From Oscillospiraceae bacterium (GTDB lineage: Bacteria; Bacillota; Clostridia; Oscillospirales; Ruminococcaceae): a DNA stretch of 16,013 nt. A program made the position numbers and the translations under genes. Shown in pieces: positions 8,141-15,902 of the stretch; positions within the stretch are counted from its first letter, which is position 1, and the number at the start of each line of letters is the position of its first letter. Location: positions 1 to 16,013 of the forward strand of contig JAEDJV010000052.1 in assembly GCA_016296165.1 (NCBI GenBank). The letters run 5' to 3'. The notes below the pieces were generated by a model. The model was given only the letters and a program-made list of their open reading frames with translations, was not told where the DNA came from and made no database searches.

Positions 8141-8169
8141 ATTATAACATAAAATGAAATATACATCAA
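8141..8169 (-). promoter_or_regulatory. vanZ-like gene promoter
   Basis: On the minus strand TTGATG (8169-8164) and a perfect TATAAT (8146-8141) are spaced by 17 bases. The predicted start is near 8134, about 48 bases before the adopted ATG. It lies downstream of the GH9 terminator, so the VanZ-like gene is an independent unit. Confidence 0.8.
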
Positions 8170-8217
8170 GGAAAAATTGAATGTAAACATCTGTATTTAT
8201 CTAAAAAATAATTAAGT

Positions 8218-8255
8218 ATAAAAACATCCGGAAAATATCTCTATCTTCCGGATGT
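8218..8255 (-). terminator. Rho-independent terminator of the dockerin GH9 gene
   Basis: A perfect 10-bp inverted repeat, ACATCCGGAA (8224-8233) with TTCCGGATGT (8246-8255), closes a 12-base loop. Read on the minus strand it is followed by TTTTATAC. It begins about 48 bases after the GH9 stop codon. Confidence 0.88.
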
Positions 8256-8302
8256 CTGGGTTTAGTTTAGTATTTGAAAATAATGAAGTAAAATATTATT
8301 TC

Positions 8303-8500
8303 TTAGATCTTGTCTATCTTTTTCTTAACAAACTGGAGAACTCTTGTAAGGTCAGTTAAATCTATCACTCCGTCATTATTAACGTCAGCAGCCTTTTCCT
8401 GTTTGTCATTGAATTCATTTTCGCGAAGAATTCTGAGTGCAATTATTGAAAGGTCAGTCATATCAACTACACCGCTATCATCAACGTCACCGAGCATTAT
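8303..8500 (-). other. Type I dockerin domain of the GH9 enzyme
   Basis: Two duplicated calcium-binding F-hand segments are visible: GDVDDSGVVDMTDL and, about 34 residues later, DVNNDGVIDLTDL. Each is followed by a helix (SIIALRILRE; TRVLQFVKKK). Ligand positions 1, 3, 5, 9 and 12 are D, D, S, D, D in the first and D, N, D, D, D in the second. The first has serine at position 5 in place of the usual Asp. This domain should bind a cohesin on a scaffoldin encoded elsewhere. Confidence 0.93.
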
Positions 8501-10939
8501 TTCTTCTGCTGCTGCAGTAGTTGTTGTTTCAGTTGTAGTTGTAGTTGGTTCTGTAACTGTGGTTTCTTCTGTTGTTGTCACAGTTGTAACCTCTGTTGTT
8601 GTAGTTGTTTCTTCTGTAGTAGTTGTTTCTTCTGTTGTTGTTTCTGTTACTGTTGTAGTTGTTGTCGGCTCTGTTACAGGAGGTTCTACAGGTGTTGTTG
8701 CTTTATCAGCAGTAAGAACATCTGCAATAAGAGCCGTAAGAGGTGAATTCCAGTAAATTGTTACTTCGTTTGTTGAGTAGCTGTCTGCGTGGTCAATATA
8801 GCACTTTGCAGGAGCTGCATCCTTAAGATAGGCTTTTGCAGTATTGTCTTCAAGTGCTGCGTCAGGACCGCCTACAAGCATACCAGGAACAGTCTTACCA
8901 GCAGCTCTTGATGGTCTGTGGTGAGGATTTTCTGAACAAACTGTACCAAAACCTGTTACGAAACAATTTCCGAGTGGATTTTTACCAAGAAGGTAGTTGA
9001 GCTGTTCAGCAGCTGCTTCTTTGTAGCCCTTGCCTGAATCAATTTTTTCTGCAAGGCTGAAAAGCATACCATAGTTAGCTACATCCATATTACATCCCCA
9101 GAAATATTTCTGGATGTCATTTTTAGCATCTATGCCAAGAGCCTCACCATATGGATTTTCCTTCTGTGAAAGTGTGAGAAGTCTGTTTGCTCTGTCAAGA
9201 ATAGCAGCTTCAATTTTTGACTTTAATTCAGCATTCTGCTTTGAGCTGTCCATTGAAAGGTATGCAAATGAACCATATTCACCCATATCTGACCAGCCAA
9301 GACCTGTCTGTGCAGCAAGCTGCTTAACAACATCTTCATACTTGCTTTCACCTGTAGCACTAAACATCTGAGCTGCAGCCCAGTATCTTTCGTCCTTGTC
9401 ATTATTTTTGAAGTCAGCATAGTCACCTGTTGTGATATCTACCTTAGGGTCAACGAATACATAGTTAGGATTTGCTTCAAGATATCCCCATGCAGCCTTT
9501 GCAGCGTCAAGACACTTGTCAGCAAAATTCTTGTCGATGTCCTTAAAGTTTTCGTAAGCCATAGCCATTGAAGCACAGAAGTCAGCTGTTGCTGTAGATG
9601 ATACAGGTGTTACAATAAGTTCTCCTGTTTCATCTTCAGGCATAACTGTTCCAGGGAATTCAGCACATGTAACCTTGTGGTAAACACCACCTGAATTTTT
9701 ATCCTGCATCTTGAGCATCCATTCGAGTTCATAACGTGCTTCATCAAGAATATCAGCTACGCCGTTTCCACTTTCCGGAATACCTGTTGAATCACTGAAA
9801 AGATCCTTGTTTTCCTGATATGCGATAAAGAGGTCAGCAATTGTCTTTGCTGCAGGAACTACATATCTGCCATAGTCACCAGCATCATGCCAGCCGCCTG
9901 TTACATCAATTTTTTCATTTGTCTTATAAATTGTAGCCATTGAATTATGGCATGCCGGATGTTTGATAGATGTGCTGTTTACTTCACATCCGCATCTCTG
10001 TGTGTAGAGCATATATACTGTTTCATCAAGAAGATCGTTGTATACATTTTCTCCGATTTCGAATTCATATGACTTTGCGTTGCCCCATACAACTGCATAT
10101 TTGCCAGGTGTCTTTACTGAGCTGAAATCCGCATAGTAGTTTGTTTCAGCTGCAGATCTGTTTTCTACAGCTCCTGAAATCTTTCCTTCGAACACTTCAT
10201 TGCCTGAAGCGTCAACTACCTTAAATGAATCTGAGAGCTTTTCTCCGCGGAGTACTGCAACTTTATTTGCTTCAGGAAGATATCCAAGCTGATTTGTAAG
10301 AATTGGAGCTTCTTCCTTCTGGAATGCGCTGTAGTCAACCTGGCTGTCATCAATAACTTCAACCTTAATGTTGTCTACATAGAAGTGATGTGCACCAAGA
10401 TTCTTGCCGGCATCCTTTTTCTGATTACCCATATTGAAGCAGAGTTTTGAACAGATGTCTGAATCTTCTTCCATTACAAATTCTTTTTCTACAGTCTGCC
10501 ATTCTGTAGTTACATTGCATTCTGTCCATACATATGAACGGTAATCACCGCCGTCCATCTGAATCATACATTCTGTGTATCTCTCAACATCACTCTTAAT
10601 GTCGTAACTTAACTTGTACACACCATTCTTGTAAAGCGGGATAATCGGATGGTTAAGCTGTACACCGTAGTTAAGTGTACCAACATTCTGAATAGAAACA
10701 TCAAGAGCTCCGTTGCTTGATGTCATTGTAGCTACTGCACCACCTGCAAGGTAAAGACCATATCCCTTTGTTGAGCTGCAGTCAGGTGTCTCTATTAAAT
10801 TAGTTCCGACTTTACTTGTTGCTGCATATACGATACTATCTGAAACCTTCAAATCAGATACTGTTGATGGCACGAAAGAACTGCCAAGCATTGCTGCTGA
10901 AAGGCAAATTGAAATAGCCTTTACTGCGATTTTGTTCAT
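8303..10939 (-). CDS. Secreted cellulosomal GH9 glycoside hydrolase (CBM, Ig-like, GH9, dockerin)
   Basis: This is an inverting beta-1,4-glucanase family enzyme (GH9, usually endoglucanase). It is exported and predicted to dock onto a scaffoldin. Domains (878 residues): signal peptide 1 to about 39 (NKIAVK then a hydrophobic core, possible cleavage after SIVYA); CBM4/9-like jelly roll about 45-197; Ig-like CelD_N domain about 212-297 beginning PILTNQLGYLP; GH9 catalytic domain about 300-743; Thr/Glu linker about 751-810; type I dockerin about 815-878. Catalytic features are GGWHDAGDYGRY (Asp352, Asp355), the ENPHHR signature (His673, Arg675) and DHADSYSTNEVTIYWNS with acid Glu725. I chose ATG 10939-10937 because GGAGG is nine bases upstream; the ATG at 10948 abuts that site. 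It has its own promoter and a long structured leader. Substrate and mode (endo or processive) cannot be read from sequence. Confidence 0.95.
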   Translation of the reverse strand: MNKIAVKAISICLSAAMLGSSFVPSTVSDLKVSDSIVYAATSKVGTNLIETPDCSSTKGYGLYLAGGAVATMTSSNGALDVSIQNVGTLNYGVQLNHPIIPLYKNGVYKLSYDIKSDVERYTECMIQMDGGDYRSYVWTECNVTTEWQTVEKEFVMEEDSDICSKLCFNMGNQKKDAGKNLGAHHFYVDNIKVEVIDDSQVDYSAFQKEEAPILTNQLGYLPEANKVAVLRGEKLSDSFKVVDASGNEVFEGKISGAVENRSAAETNYYADFSSVKTPGKYAVVWGNAKSYEFEIGENVYNDLLDETVYMLYTQRCGCEVNSTSIKHPACHNSMATIYKTNEKIDVTGGWHDAGDYGRYVVPAAKTIADLFIAYQENKDLFSDSTGIPESGNGVADILDEARYELEWMLKMQDKNSGGVYHKVTCAEFPGTVMPEDETGELIVTPVSSTATADFCASMAMAYENFKDIDKNFADKCLDAAKAAWGYLEANPNYVFVDPKVDITTGDYADFKNNDKDERYWAAAQMFSATGESKYEDVVKQLAAQTGLGWSDMGEYGSFAYLSMDSSKQNAELKSKIEAAILDRANRLLTLSQKENPYGEALGIDAKNDIQKYFWGCNMDVANYGMLFSLAEKIDSGKGYKEAAAEQLNYLLGKNPLGNCFVTGFGTVCSENPHHRPSRAAGKTVPGMLVGGPDAALEDNTAKAYLKDAAPAKCYIDHADSYSTNEVTIYWNSPLTALIADVLTADKATTPVEPPVTEPTTTTTVTETTTEETTTTEETTTTTEVTTVTTTEETTVTEPTTTTTETTTTAAAEEIMLGDVDDSGVVDMTDLSIIALRILRENEFNDKQEKAADVNNDGVIDLTDLTRVLQFVKKKIDKI
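8510..8689 (-). repeat. Low-complexity Thr/Glu linker coding tract
   Basis: About 60 codons encode almost only Thr, Glu and Val with a few Pro, in irregular TTTTT, TTTTEE and TVTE blocks. On the plus strand the DNA reads as repeated gttgtt/gtagtt/tcttct triplets. It is a flexible, probably glycosylated linker between catalytic module and dockerin. The triplet repetition makes it prone to length change by slippage. Confidence 0.85.
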
Positions 10940-10948
10940 TAAAATCAT

Positions 10949-10953
10949 CCTCC
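10949..10953 (-). promoter_or_regulatory. Ribosome binding site deciding the dockerin-GH9 start
   Basis: GGAGG on the minus strand is nine bases before ATG 10939-10937 and directly touches the ATG at 10948-10946. This fixes the start at the downstream ATG. Confidence 0.8.
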
Positions 10954-10960
10954 AAAATTT

Positions 10961-11063
10961 TTGCTACACAAAACCACCTGATTACAGGCTAAAAAAAGAT
11001 GGTATTTTGTGCAACAATCCATTTAATTTATTTTTGTTAAAAACCAATAAAATATAGCCTGTA
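10961..11063 (-). promoter_or_regulatory. Structured 5' leader of the dockerin-GH9 mRNA (candidate cis-regulatory RNA)
   Basis: The predicted leader of about 145 bases contains a hairpin with arms at 10961-10978 and 10998-11014: a CACAAAA/UUUUGUG stem, a CCAUC/GGUGG stem (one G-U) and an outer UUG/CAA, with bulges of two and three bases and a 19-base loop. The loop holds UAGCCUGUA (10991-10983), a perfect complement of UACAGGCUA at 11063-11055, so loop and upstream strand could pair as a pseudoknot. GGTGGTTT occurs twice (minus strand at 11075-11068 and 10978-10971), each followed within a few bases by or following one arm of the 9-bp repeat. The hairpin ends seven bases before the ribosome binding site. 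I do not recognise it as a known riboswitch class. Confidence 0.5.
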
Positions 11064-11090
11064 TTATAAACCACCATTGTTAATGATTTT

Positions 11091-11119
11091 ATTATACAGC
11101 ATATGATTATGGTTTTCAA
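11091..11119 (-). promoter_or_regulatory. Promoter of the dockerin-GH9 gene
   Basis: On the minus strand TTGAAA (11119-11114) and a perfect TATAAT (11096-11091) are 17 bases apart. The start is predicted near 11084. It follows the recQ terminator, so the GH9 gene is transcribed separately. Confidence 0.82.
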
Positions 11120-11126
11120 TGATTTA

Positions 11127-11155
11127 TTGTGCAAAATTTATTGACTATTATGCAA
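11127..11155. promoter_or_regulatory. Paired TTG-N2-CAA-like sites upstream of the GH9 promoter
   Basis: TTGTGCAA (11127-11134) and TTATGCAA (11148-11155) on the plus strand are 21 bp apart, two helical turns. They lie just upstream of the -35 box, where an activator or co-operative regulator would bind. A third TTGTGCAA (11007-11014) lies in the leader. The core is nearly palindromic. The regulator is unknown, and in AT-rich DNA chance matches are possible. Confidence 0.3.
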
Positions 11156-11172
11156 ACAAATCAGTGCACATC

Positions 11173-11207
11173 AAAAAAGCTGATGGAAATATATTGTTCC
11201 ATCAGCT
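11173..11207 (-). terminator. Rho-independent terminator after recQ
   Basis: A perfect 11-bp stem, AGCTGATGGAA (11178-11188) with TTCCATCAGCT (11197-11207), closes an 8-base loop and is followed on the minus strand by a run of six T (11178-11173). It begins about 17 bases after the recQ stop. Confidence 0.93.
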
Positions 11208-11224
11208 ATATAATGAAAATTGTA

Positions 11225-13066
11225 TTATTGTTTATATCTTTGAATCAATTCGGTAAACTGCTTAGAGTACTTTTCCGCCTTTGCCTCACCGACACCTGAA
11301 ACATTCAGAAATTCATCCCTGTTTACAGGCATTTTTCGGCACATATCCCTCAACGCTGCATCTGCAAATACAATATACGCCGGTACTCTTGCCTCCATTG
11401 CAAGCTGGTTTCTCAAAACCCGAAGTTCACTGAACAGCTTATCATTTATATCATATTCTGGGGAAGAATATGAGGCCTTTCCTTTTTCTGCAGATCTTCG
11501 CATTTCTTTAGGGAGTTTCATTGATACTTTTTGATTTCCTTTCAGAATATCTGCAGATTCAGCAGTAAGTTTTACAACAGAATACTCATCATCAGTCTGC
11601 GCAAGAAAGGATTTTTCTATAAGATAATCCATTATCATACGAATTCTGTGAACCGGGACATCTGACATAATACCGTATGTGGAGAGTGTATTCAGCCCCT
11701 GTGAAATGATTTTACTGCTTTTGCTGCCATGGAGAATATCAATAATAGTAACTCTGCCAAAACTTCTTTTCCTCTGCGCAACACGATAGACGCATGAAAC
11801 TATCTTCTGGGATTCAGTTGTTACATCAACCGTTTCAAAATTTGAATTACAGTTGCTGCAGTTTCCACAGAACGAAGATGTTTTTTCACCAAAATATCTG
11901 AGCATATATTCCCTGAGGCACTCATTGGTTGTACAGTAAAAAGTCATAAGTTTAAGGCGTTCTCTGTCTTTTTCCCTTACAGATTCCTTCATCTCTTCTG
12001 TAAAATCTTCATTAGTATCATTTCCCTTTTCTATCAGAAACTGATTGAGTTTTACATCAGCACCGCTGTACAGCAAAGTACACTCAGCCGGTTCACCATC
12101 TCTTCCTGCCCTGCCGACCTCCTGATAATAACTTTCCAGGTTTTTCGGCATGTTGTAATGAATAACAAAAGAAACATTTGACTTATCAATGCCCATCCCA
12201 AACGCATTTGTAGCAACCATAACAGTTTTCCTGTCGTAGATAAAATCATCCTGATTCATGCCTCTTTCTTCATCAGACAGTCCAGCATGGTATCTGGTAG
12301 CTGAATATCCTTTTTCAATCAGAAAATCACATACTTCCTCAACATTTTTTCTTGTTGAACAATATACTATTCCACTCCGGCCATTGTAAGCTTTCAGGAG
12401 CTTAATTAATGTATCATCCTTTTTCTTCGGACGTTCCACAGCAAAACGAAGATTTTTACGGTCAAATCCGGTTGTTACAACATAAGGATTATTCTGCCTG
12501 AGAATAAGACTGATATCCTCCCTGACTTCTTTTGTAGCTGTTGCAGTAAACGCACTAAGCACCGGCCTGTATGCAAGTTTTTCCATAAACTCAGATATTT
12601 TCAGATAGCTTGGCCTGAAATCCTGTCCCCACTGAGATACACAGTGAGCTTCATCAACTGTAACCATAGAAATTTGAACGTTTTCTGATAATCTGAGAAA
12701 ATCATCAGCTGATAATCTCTCAGGAGCCACATATATTATTTTGTATTCAGAATTAGCCGCCCTATCCATCGTTCTGAAATATTCAGCCGCCGATAATGAA
12801 CTGTTAATATATGCAGCACTTATTCCTGATTCACGCAGAGAAATGACCTGGTCCTGCATAAGTGAAATAAGCGGAGAAATAACCAGCGTTATTCCTCCCA
12901 TCATAAGTGCAGGTACCTGATAACAAATAGATTTTCCTGCACCTGTTGGCATAATTCCGAGAACATCCCGCCCCGAAAGAATCTGATTAATTATTTCTTC
13001 CTGTCCCTCACGAAATTTCCTGTGACCAAAATGCTTTTTCAATACCTCATGCTTTTCCAATATCAT
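11225..13066 (-). CDS. recQ: ATP-dependent DNA helicase RecQ
   Basis: RecQ is a 3'-5' superfamily 2 helicase in recombination and repair. Its 613 residues show the full domain set. The helicase core has Walker A MPTGAGKS (39-46), the DEAH box followed by CVSQWGQDFRPSY, SAFTATAT (171-178), and motif VI QEVGRAGRDG (315-324). The RQC zinc cluster is Cys378, Cys383, Cys400 and Cys403 or Cys406 (FYCTTNEC, FCGNCSNC). A C-terminal HRDC domain spans about 535-613 (ELRVLRNQLA...GVGEAKAEKY). ATG 13066-13064 is only two bases from the GGAG site; an in-frame TTG two codons on (13060-13058) has better spacing and cannot be excluded. It begins 15 bp after the stop of the membrane GH9 gene with no terminator or clear promoter between. 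Confidence 0.96.
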   Translation of the reverse strand: MILEKHEVLKKHFGHRKFREGQEEIINQILSGRDVLGIMPTGAGKSICYQVPALMMGGITLVISPLISLMQDQVISLRESGISAAYINSSLSAAEYFRTMDRAANSEYKIIYVAPERLSADDFLRLSENVQISMVTVDEAHCVSQWGQDFRPSYLKISEFMEKLAYRPVLSAFTATATKEVREDISLILRQNNPYVVTTGFDRKNLRFAVERPKKKDDTLIKLLKAYNGRSGIVYCSTRKNVEEVCDFLIEKGYSATRYHAGLSDEERGMNQDDFIYDRKTVMVATNAFGMGIDKSNVSFVIHYNMPKNLESYYQEVGRAGRDGEPAECTLLYSGADVKLNQFLIEKGNDTNEDFTEEMKESVREKDRERLKLMTFYCTTNECLREYMLRYFGEKTSSFCGNCSNCNSNFETVDVTTESQKIVSCVYRVAQRKRSFGRVTIIDILHGSKSSKIISQGLNTLSTYGIMSDVPVHRIRMIMDYLIEKSFLAQTDDEYSVVKLTAESADILKGNQKVSMKLPKEMRRSAEKGKASYSSPEYDINDKLFSELRVLRNQLAMEARVPAYIVFADAALRDMCRKMPVNRDEFLNVSGVGEAKAEKYSKQFTELIQRYKQ

Positions 13067-13081
13067 CTCTCCGTTTATTTT

Positions 13082-15847
13082 TTATTTATCTGAATTATCT
13101 TTTTTATTTTTCTTACCTGAAGACTTTATGGCTGATTTGAGAACGCTAATCATTCCAATAAGTGCGAGCAAACCAACTACGCCAACACCAATCCATGCAA
13201 AGATGTCTCTTGCTTTATCAATAAAACTCTTTTCATCATCTGATTCAGTTTTATTAGATTTTTCTTCATCGCTGCTCTTATCAGTATCATTATTTTTCTT
13301 AGTAGTTGTATTTTTCTTCGTTACTTTTGTTTCTTCCTTATCTTTATCTTTTTCATCATCTTTTTCATTTTCATCACTACTGTCATCATACTTAAGATCC
13401 ATTACTTCCCTGTCTGATTCTGTAGTGAGGAAACCAGCCATCCATGCAAGAGGAGCGTTCCAGTTTATTGTACATTCATTTGTACACCATGCTTCAATAT
13501 GATCAACATAACATAGCTGCGGAGGATTTTCTCCCGGCACCCATCCGAGTCCCTTTACCCATGGATCCTGAAGTCCGGAGTTTGGTCCGCCGACAAGTAC
13601 ACCATCCGGAGCTGAAGGGAACTGATCATCTACCTGATTAGACCACCAGCGGTGGTGTGGATTTTCCGATGTATGAGTGCCGTATCCAGTTACATAGCTA
13701 ATATCAAGCGGGTTTCTTCCCATGATATAGTCCATTGCCTCTGTAGCCCCATAAAGATATTCTTCATTTCCTGTAAGATCATACGCATATGCCATTACAA
13801 TTGCAGAATTTACAATAAATGAGTTTGAACCCCATGGATATCCCTGAATCTTATCTCCTGATTTTGTAACAACTGTTGAAGTTTTTATCGGTACTCCATA
13901 CCCCTGTTCAGATTCAATGCCGATAAATTCTTCCGCAGTTTTTTCAAACGATTCAGTTACTTCTTTCAGTTCCTCATCAGAAAATCCTTCTTTTACAGTA
14001 GCGATTGAAATCGTTCCGAGTGCTGCAACATTTCCCCAGTCCATCGCACCTATTGTATCAATCGCTTCTCCTCCGTTTAATTCAGAGCCAACAGTAAAAC
14101 AGTAGTCAGAATCTTTTAGATCTTCATAATAATCCTTGTTCCCTGTTGCAAGGTAAAGTTCAGCAGCTGCCCAGTAAAATTCATCATCTGCATTGTCATC
14201 TCCATAAGCACCACCACCGATAGCTTCGTCAAGAGGCGCAAACATATCAGGATTTTTCTTTGCTGCTTCATATGCTTTTTCTGCTGCTTCAAGACATTCT
14301 TCTGCAAAACTCTTGTCAAAATCTTTCCAGAGCCTGTATCCCTGAGCTGCACAAGCTGCAAAGTTAAGTGTTGCTGTTGTCGTAGGAGGCTTTATTATAC
14401 GTTCCTTATCATCATCTGCAGGAGCAACCGCAAGACCTGTCCATTTTTCGTCGTGAACTTTGTGATGAACCATTCCGGCATATTCGTAATTATCAGGAAC
14501 CATCATAGATTTCATCCATTCAAGTTCAACCCTTGCTTCATCAAGAATATCCGGGATACCATTTCCGCTTTCAGGAATATTAAGAGCTCCGTCTCCGTAA
14601 AGATCCTGATTTACACCATCAGTACAGATTGCTCTTTCATACTGATTCTGCATTGTCCAAAGTGAAATGCCGCCGTTTACTACGTATTTTCCATGATCGC
14701 CGGCATCATACCAGCCTCCTGTAACATCAAGTGAATAGCTGTCCTTATATCCCCATACAAGTTCTGTAGAGCAGTTATCAGGTTTATGACCAGCAGCTCT
14801 TGCAAGTGAATCTGCATCTCCCGAAGAGATGAATTCACTTAAAATATCCTCACCGCTTCGGTTCTGATAAAAATAGTTTAATGCGTCGTATAGCAAATTG
14901 GAATAAAGGTTTTCCTTTATTGAAAATTCGCGGCTCTGAGCATCACCTGCAACAAGATAGTAGCCATCACCTGATTCATCAAATTCTGAAAAATCTATAA
15001 TATGTACTTCATCACCTGAATCGCTGTCTTCTCCCATAGGACTTGTTTTTCCTTCAAAAACCTCGTCTCCGTCTTCGTTATATAGTTTAAAATCTATAGC
15101 TTTTGAAGATTCTGATATGAGAGTTGCTTTTTTTGAACCTGACGGAAAATAACCCAGCTGATTTGTAAGAATCTCGGATCTTTCCCATTCATCATCATGT
15201 TTATAGTCATTGGCGTTACTTGTTTTGTCAAAAAGTGACATATTATCAAAAGTTATAACTGTACCAGCAGGAAAACATCCTCCCTGTGTATACTGTCCGT
15301 CACCGCCAAGATGAAAAGCCCATTCGGCAACATCAAGACTCTGTGATGTAGTAAAGTTCATTTTTACCCTTTTTGTCTCACCGGCACCAATCTGAATCAT
15401 ACCCCAGTTAGCACCAAAATCTCCGTCATTTGTATTACTGTGCCAGAGTTCAACATCACCATCAAGATTGCCTATCTTAGTATAGTACTGTCCGGCATTG
15501 CTAGCTGTGATTTCATACGATATTTCGTACTGATGACCAGCCTCTATCTTAAGACCTCTGTGTCTGAACTGACAGTCCCATCTGTCTTCACCACCGTTTG
15601 AAGCTCCGCCCGGATTTACAATGGTAATCTGATATTTACCATCTTTTAGTTCAAACTCCATCTTACCGGTTTCCGACTCACAGATATGCCATGGCAGACC
15701 TACTCCGTCGTCGAAGTCTGTCTGGCCAAGCTGTTCGCCGGCATTTACCACATTAATGTTTTCCCATGGTCCTGCATAGGAAGCACAGATTGAAAGTGCC
15801 ATAATACCTGCAATCGCTGCAGATGTAATCGATTTATTTTTTTTCAT
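13082..15847 (-). CDS. Membrane-anchored GH9 glycoside hydrolase (CBM4, Ig-like, GH9, C-terminal TM)
   Basis: This GH9 beta-glucanase is predicted to be exported and held on the cell surface. Domains (921 residues from ATG 15847-15845): signal peptide 1 to about 35 (KKNK then AAIAGIMALSICA); CBM4-like module about 36-209, with QFRHRGLKIEAGHQYEISYE typical of family 4; Ig-like CelD_N about 224-309 beginning EILTNQLGYFP; GH9 domain about 314-809; Asp/Glu/Lys/Thr-rich linker about 814-876; hydrophobic helix about 883-903; lysine-rich cytoplasmic tail. Catalytic features are GGWYDAGDHGKY (Asp381, Asp384), ENPHHR (His731, Arg733) and DHIEAWCTNECTINWNA with acid Glu791. There is no dockerin and no LPxTG motif. 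The frame stays open to 15955 (GTG), but only ATG 15847 is followed by a proper signal peptide and preceded by AGGAAGG (ten bases). Confidence 0.94.
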   Translation of the reverse strand: MKKNKSITSAAIAGIMALSICASYAGPWENINVVNAGEQLGQTDFDDGVGLPWHICESETGKMEFELKDGKYQITIVNPGGASNGGEDRWDCQFRHRGLKIEAGHQYEISYEITASNAGQYYTKIGNLDGDVELWHSNTNDGDFGANWGMIQIGAGETKRVKMNFTTSQSLDVAEWAFHLGGDGQYTQGGCFPAGTVITFDNMSLFDKTSNANDYKHDDEWERSEILTNQLGYFPSGSKKATLISESSKAIDFKLYNEDGDEVFEGKTSPMGEDSDSGDEVHIIDFSEFDESGDGYYLVAGDAQSREFSIKENLYSNLLYDALNYFYQNRSGEDILSEFISSGDADSLARAAGHKPDNCSTELVWGYKDSYSLDVTGGWYDAGDHGKYVVNGGISLWTMQNQYERAICTDGVNQDLYGDGALNIPESGNGIPDILDEARVELEWMKSMMVPDNYEYAGMVHHKVHDEKWTGLAVAPADDDKERIIKPPTTTATLNFAACAAQGYRLWKDFDKSFAEECLEAAEKAYEAAKKNPDMFAPLDEAIGGGAYGDDNADDEFYWAAAELYLATGNKDYYEDLKDSDYCFTVGSELNGGEAIDTIGAMDWGNVAALGTISIATVKEGFSDEELKEVTESFEKTAEEFIGIESEQGYGVPIKTSTVVTKSGDKIQGYPWGSNSFIVNSAIVMAYAYDLTGNEEYLYGATEAMDYIMGRNPLDISYVTGYGTHTSENPHHRWWSNQVDDQFPSAPDGVLVGGPNSGLQDPWVKGLGWVPGENPPQLCYVDHIEAWCTNECTINWNAPLAWMAGFLTTESDREVMDLKYDDSSDENEKDDEKDKDKEETKVTKKNTTTKKNNDTDKSSDEEKSNKTESDDEKSFIDKARDIFAWIGVGVVGLLALIGMISVLKSAIKSSGKKNKKDNSDK
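13139..13228 (-). other. C-terminal membrane anchor of the second GH9 enzyme
   Basis: After a highly charged linker, a segment of about 21 residues (FAWIGVGVVGLLALIGMISV and the following Leu) has no charges. It is followed by KSAIKSSGKKNKK. With the N-terminal signal peptide, this predicts a type I membrane protein with the catalytic domain outside and a positive tail inside. No sortase motif precedes the helix. Confidence 0.85.
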
Positions 15848-15871
15848 CAGACCTAATCCTTCCTGACTTAC

Positions 15872-15902
15872 AGTGAATATCGTAGCAAACATAATATTCA
15901 CT
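15872..15902 (-). promoter_or_regulatory. Hairpin in the membrane-GH9 leader
   Basis: A perfect 9-bp inverted repeat, AGTGAATAT (15872-15880) with ATATTCACT (15894-15902), closes a 13-base loop. It lies just upstream of the AGGAAGG ribosome binding site at 15858-15864. A weaker 7-bp repeat, TTATTGT (15934-15940) with ACAATAA (15954-15960), lies nearer the 5' end. They may protect the mRNA or regulate translation, but there is no T-run. Confidence 0.4.

Noticed and set aside
8510..8689. CRISPR-like or tandem DNA repeat
   Set aside because: The repetition is at codon level inside an open frame, with no constant repeat unit or spacers; it is a low-complexity protein linker.
8310..8756. Plus-strand open frame of 148 codons rich in Val and Ser
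   Set aside because: It is the antisense shadow of the Thr/Glu linker and dockerin of the GH9 gene, with no ribosome binding site or recognisable domain.
13128..13502. Plus-strand frame with hydrophobic Ser/Leu/Phe-rich sequence resembling a membrane protein
   Set aside because: It is the complement of the Asp/Glu/Lys-rich linker of the membrane GH9, which gives Ser/Leu/Phe codons in antisense.
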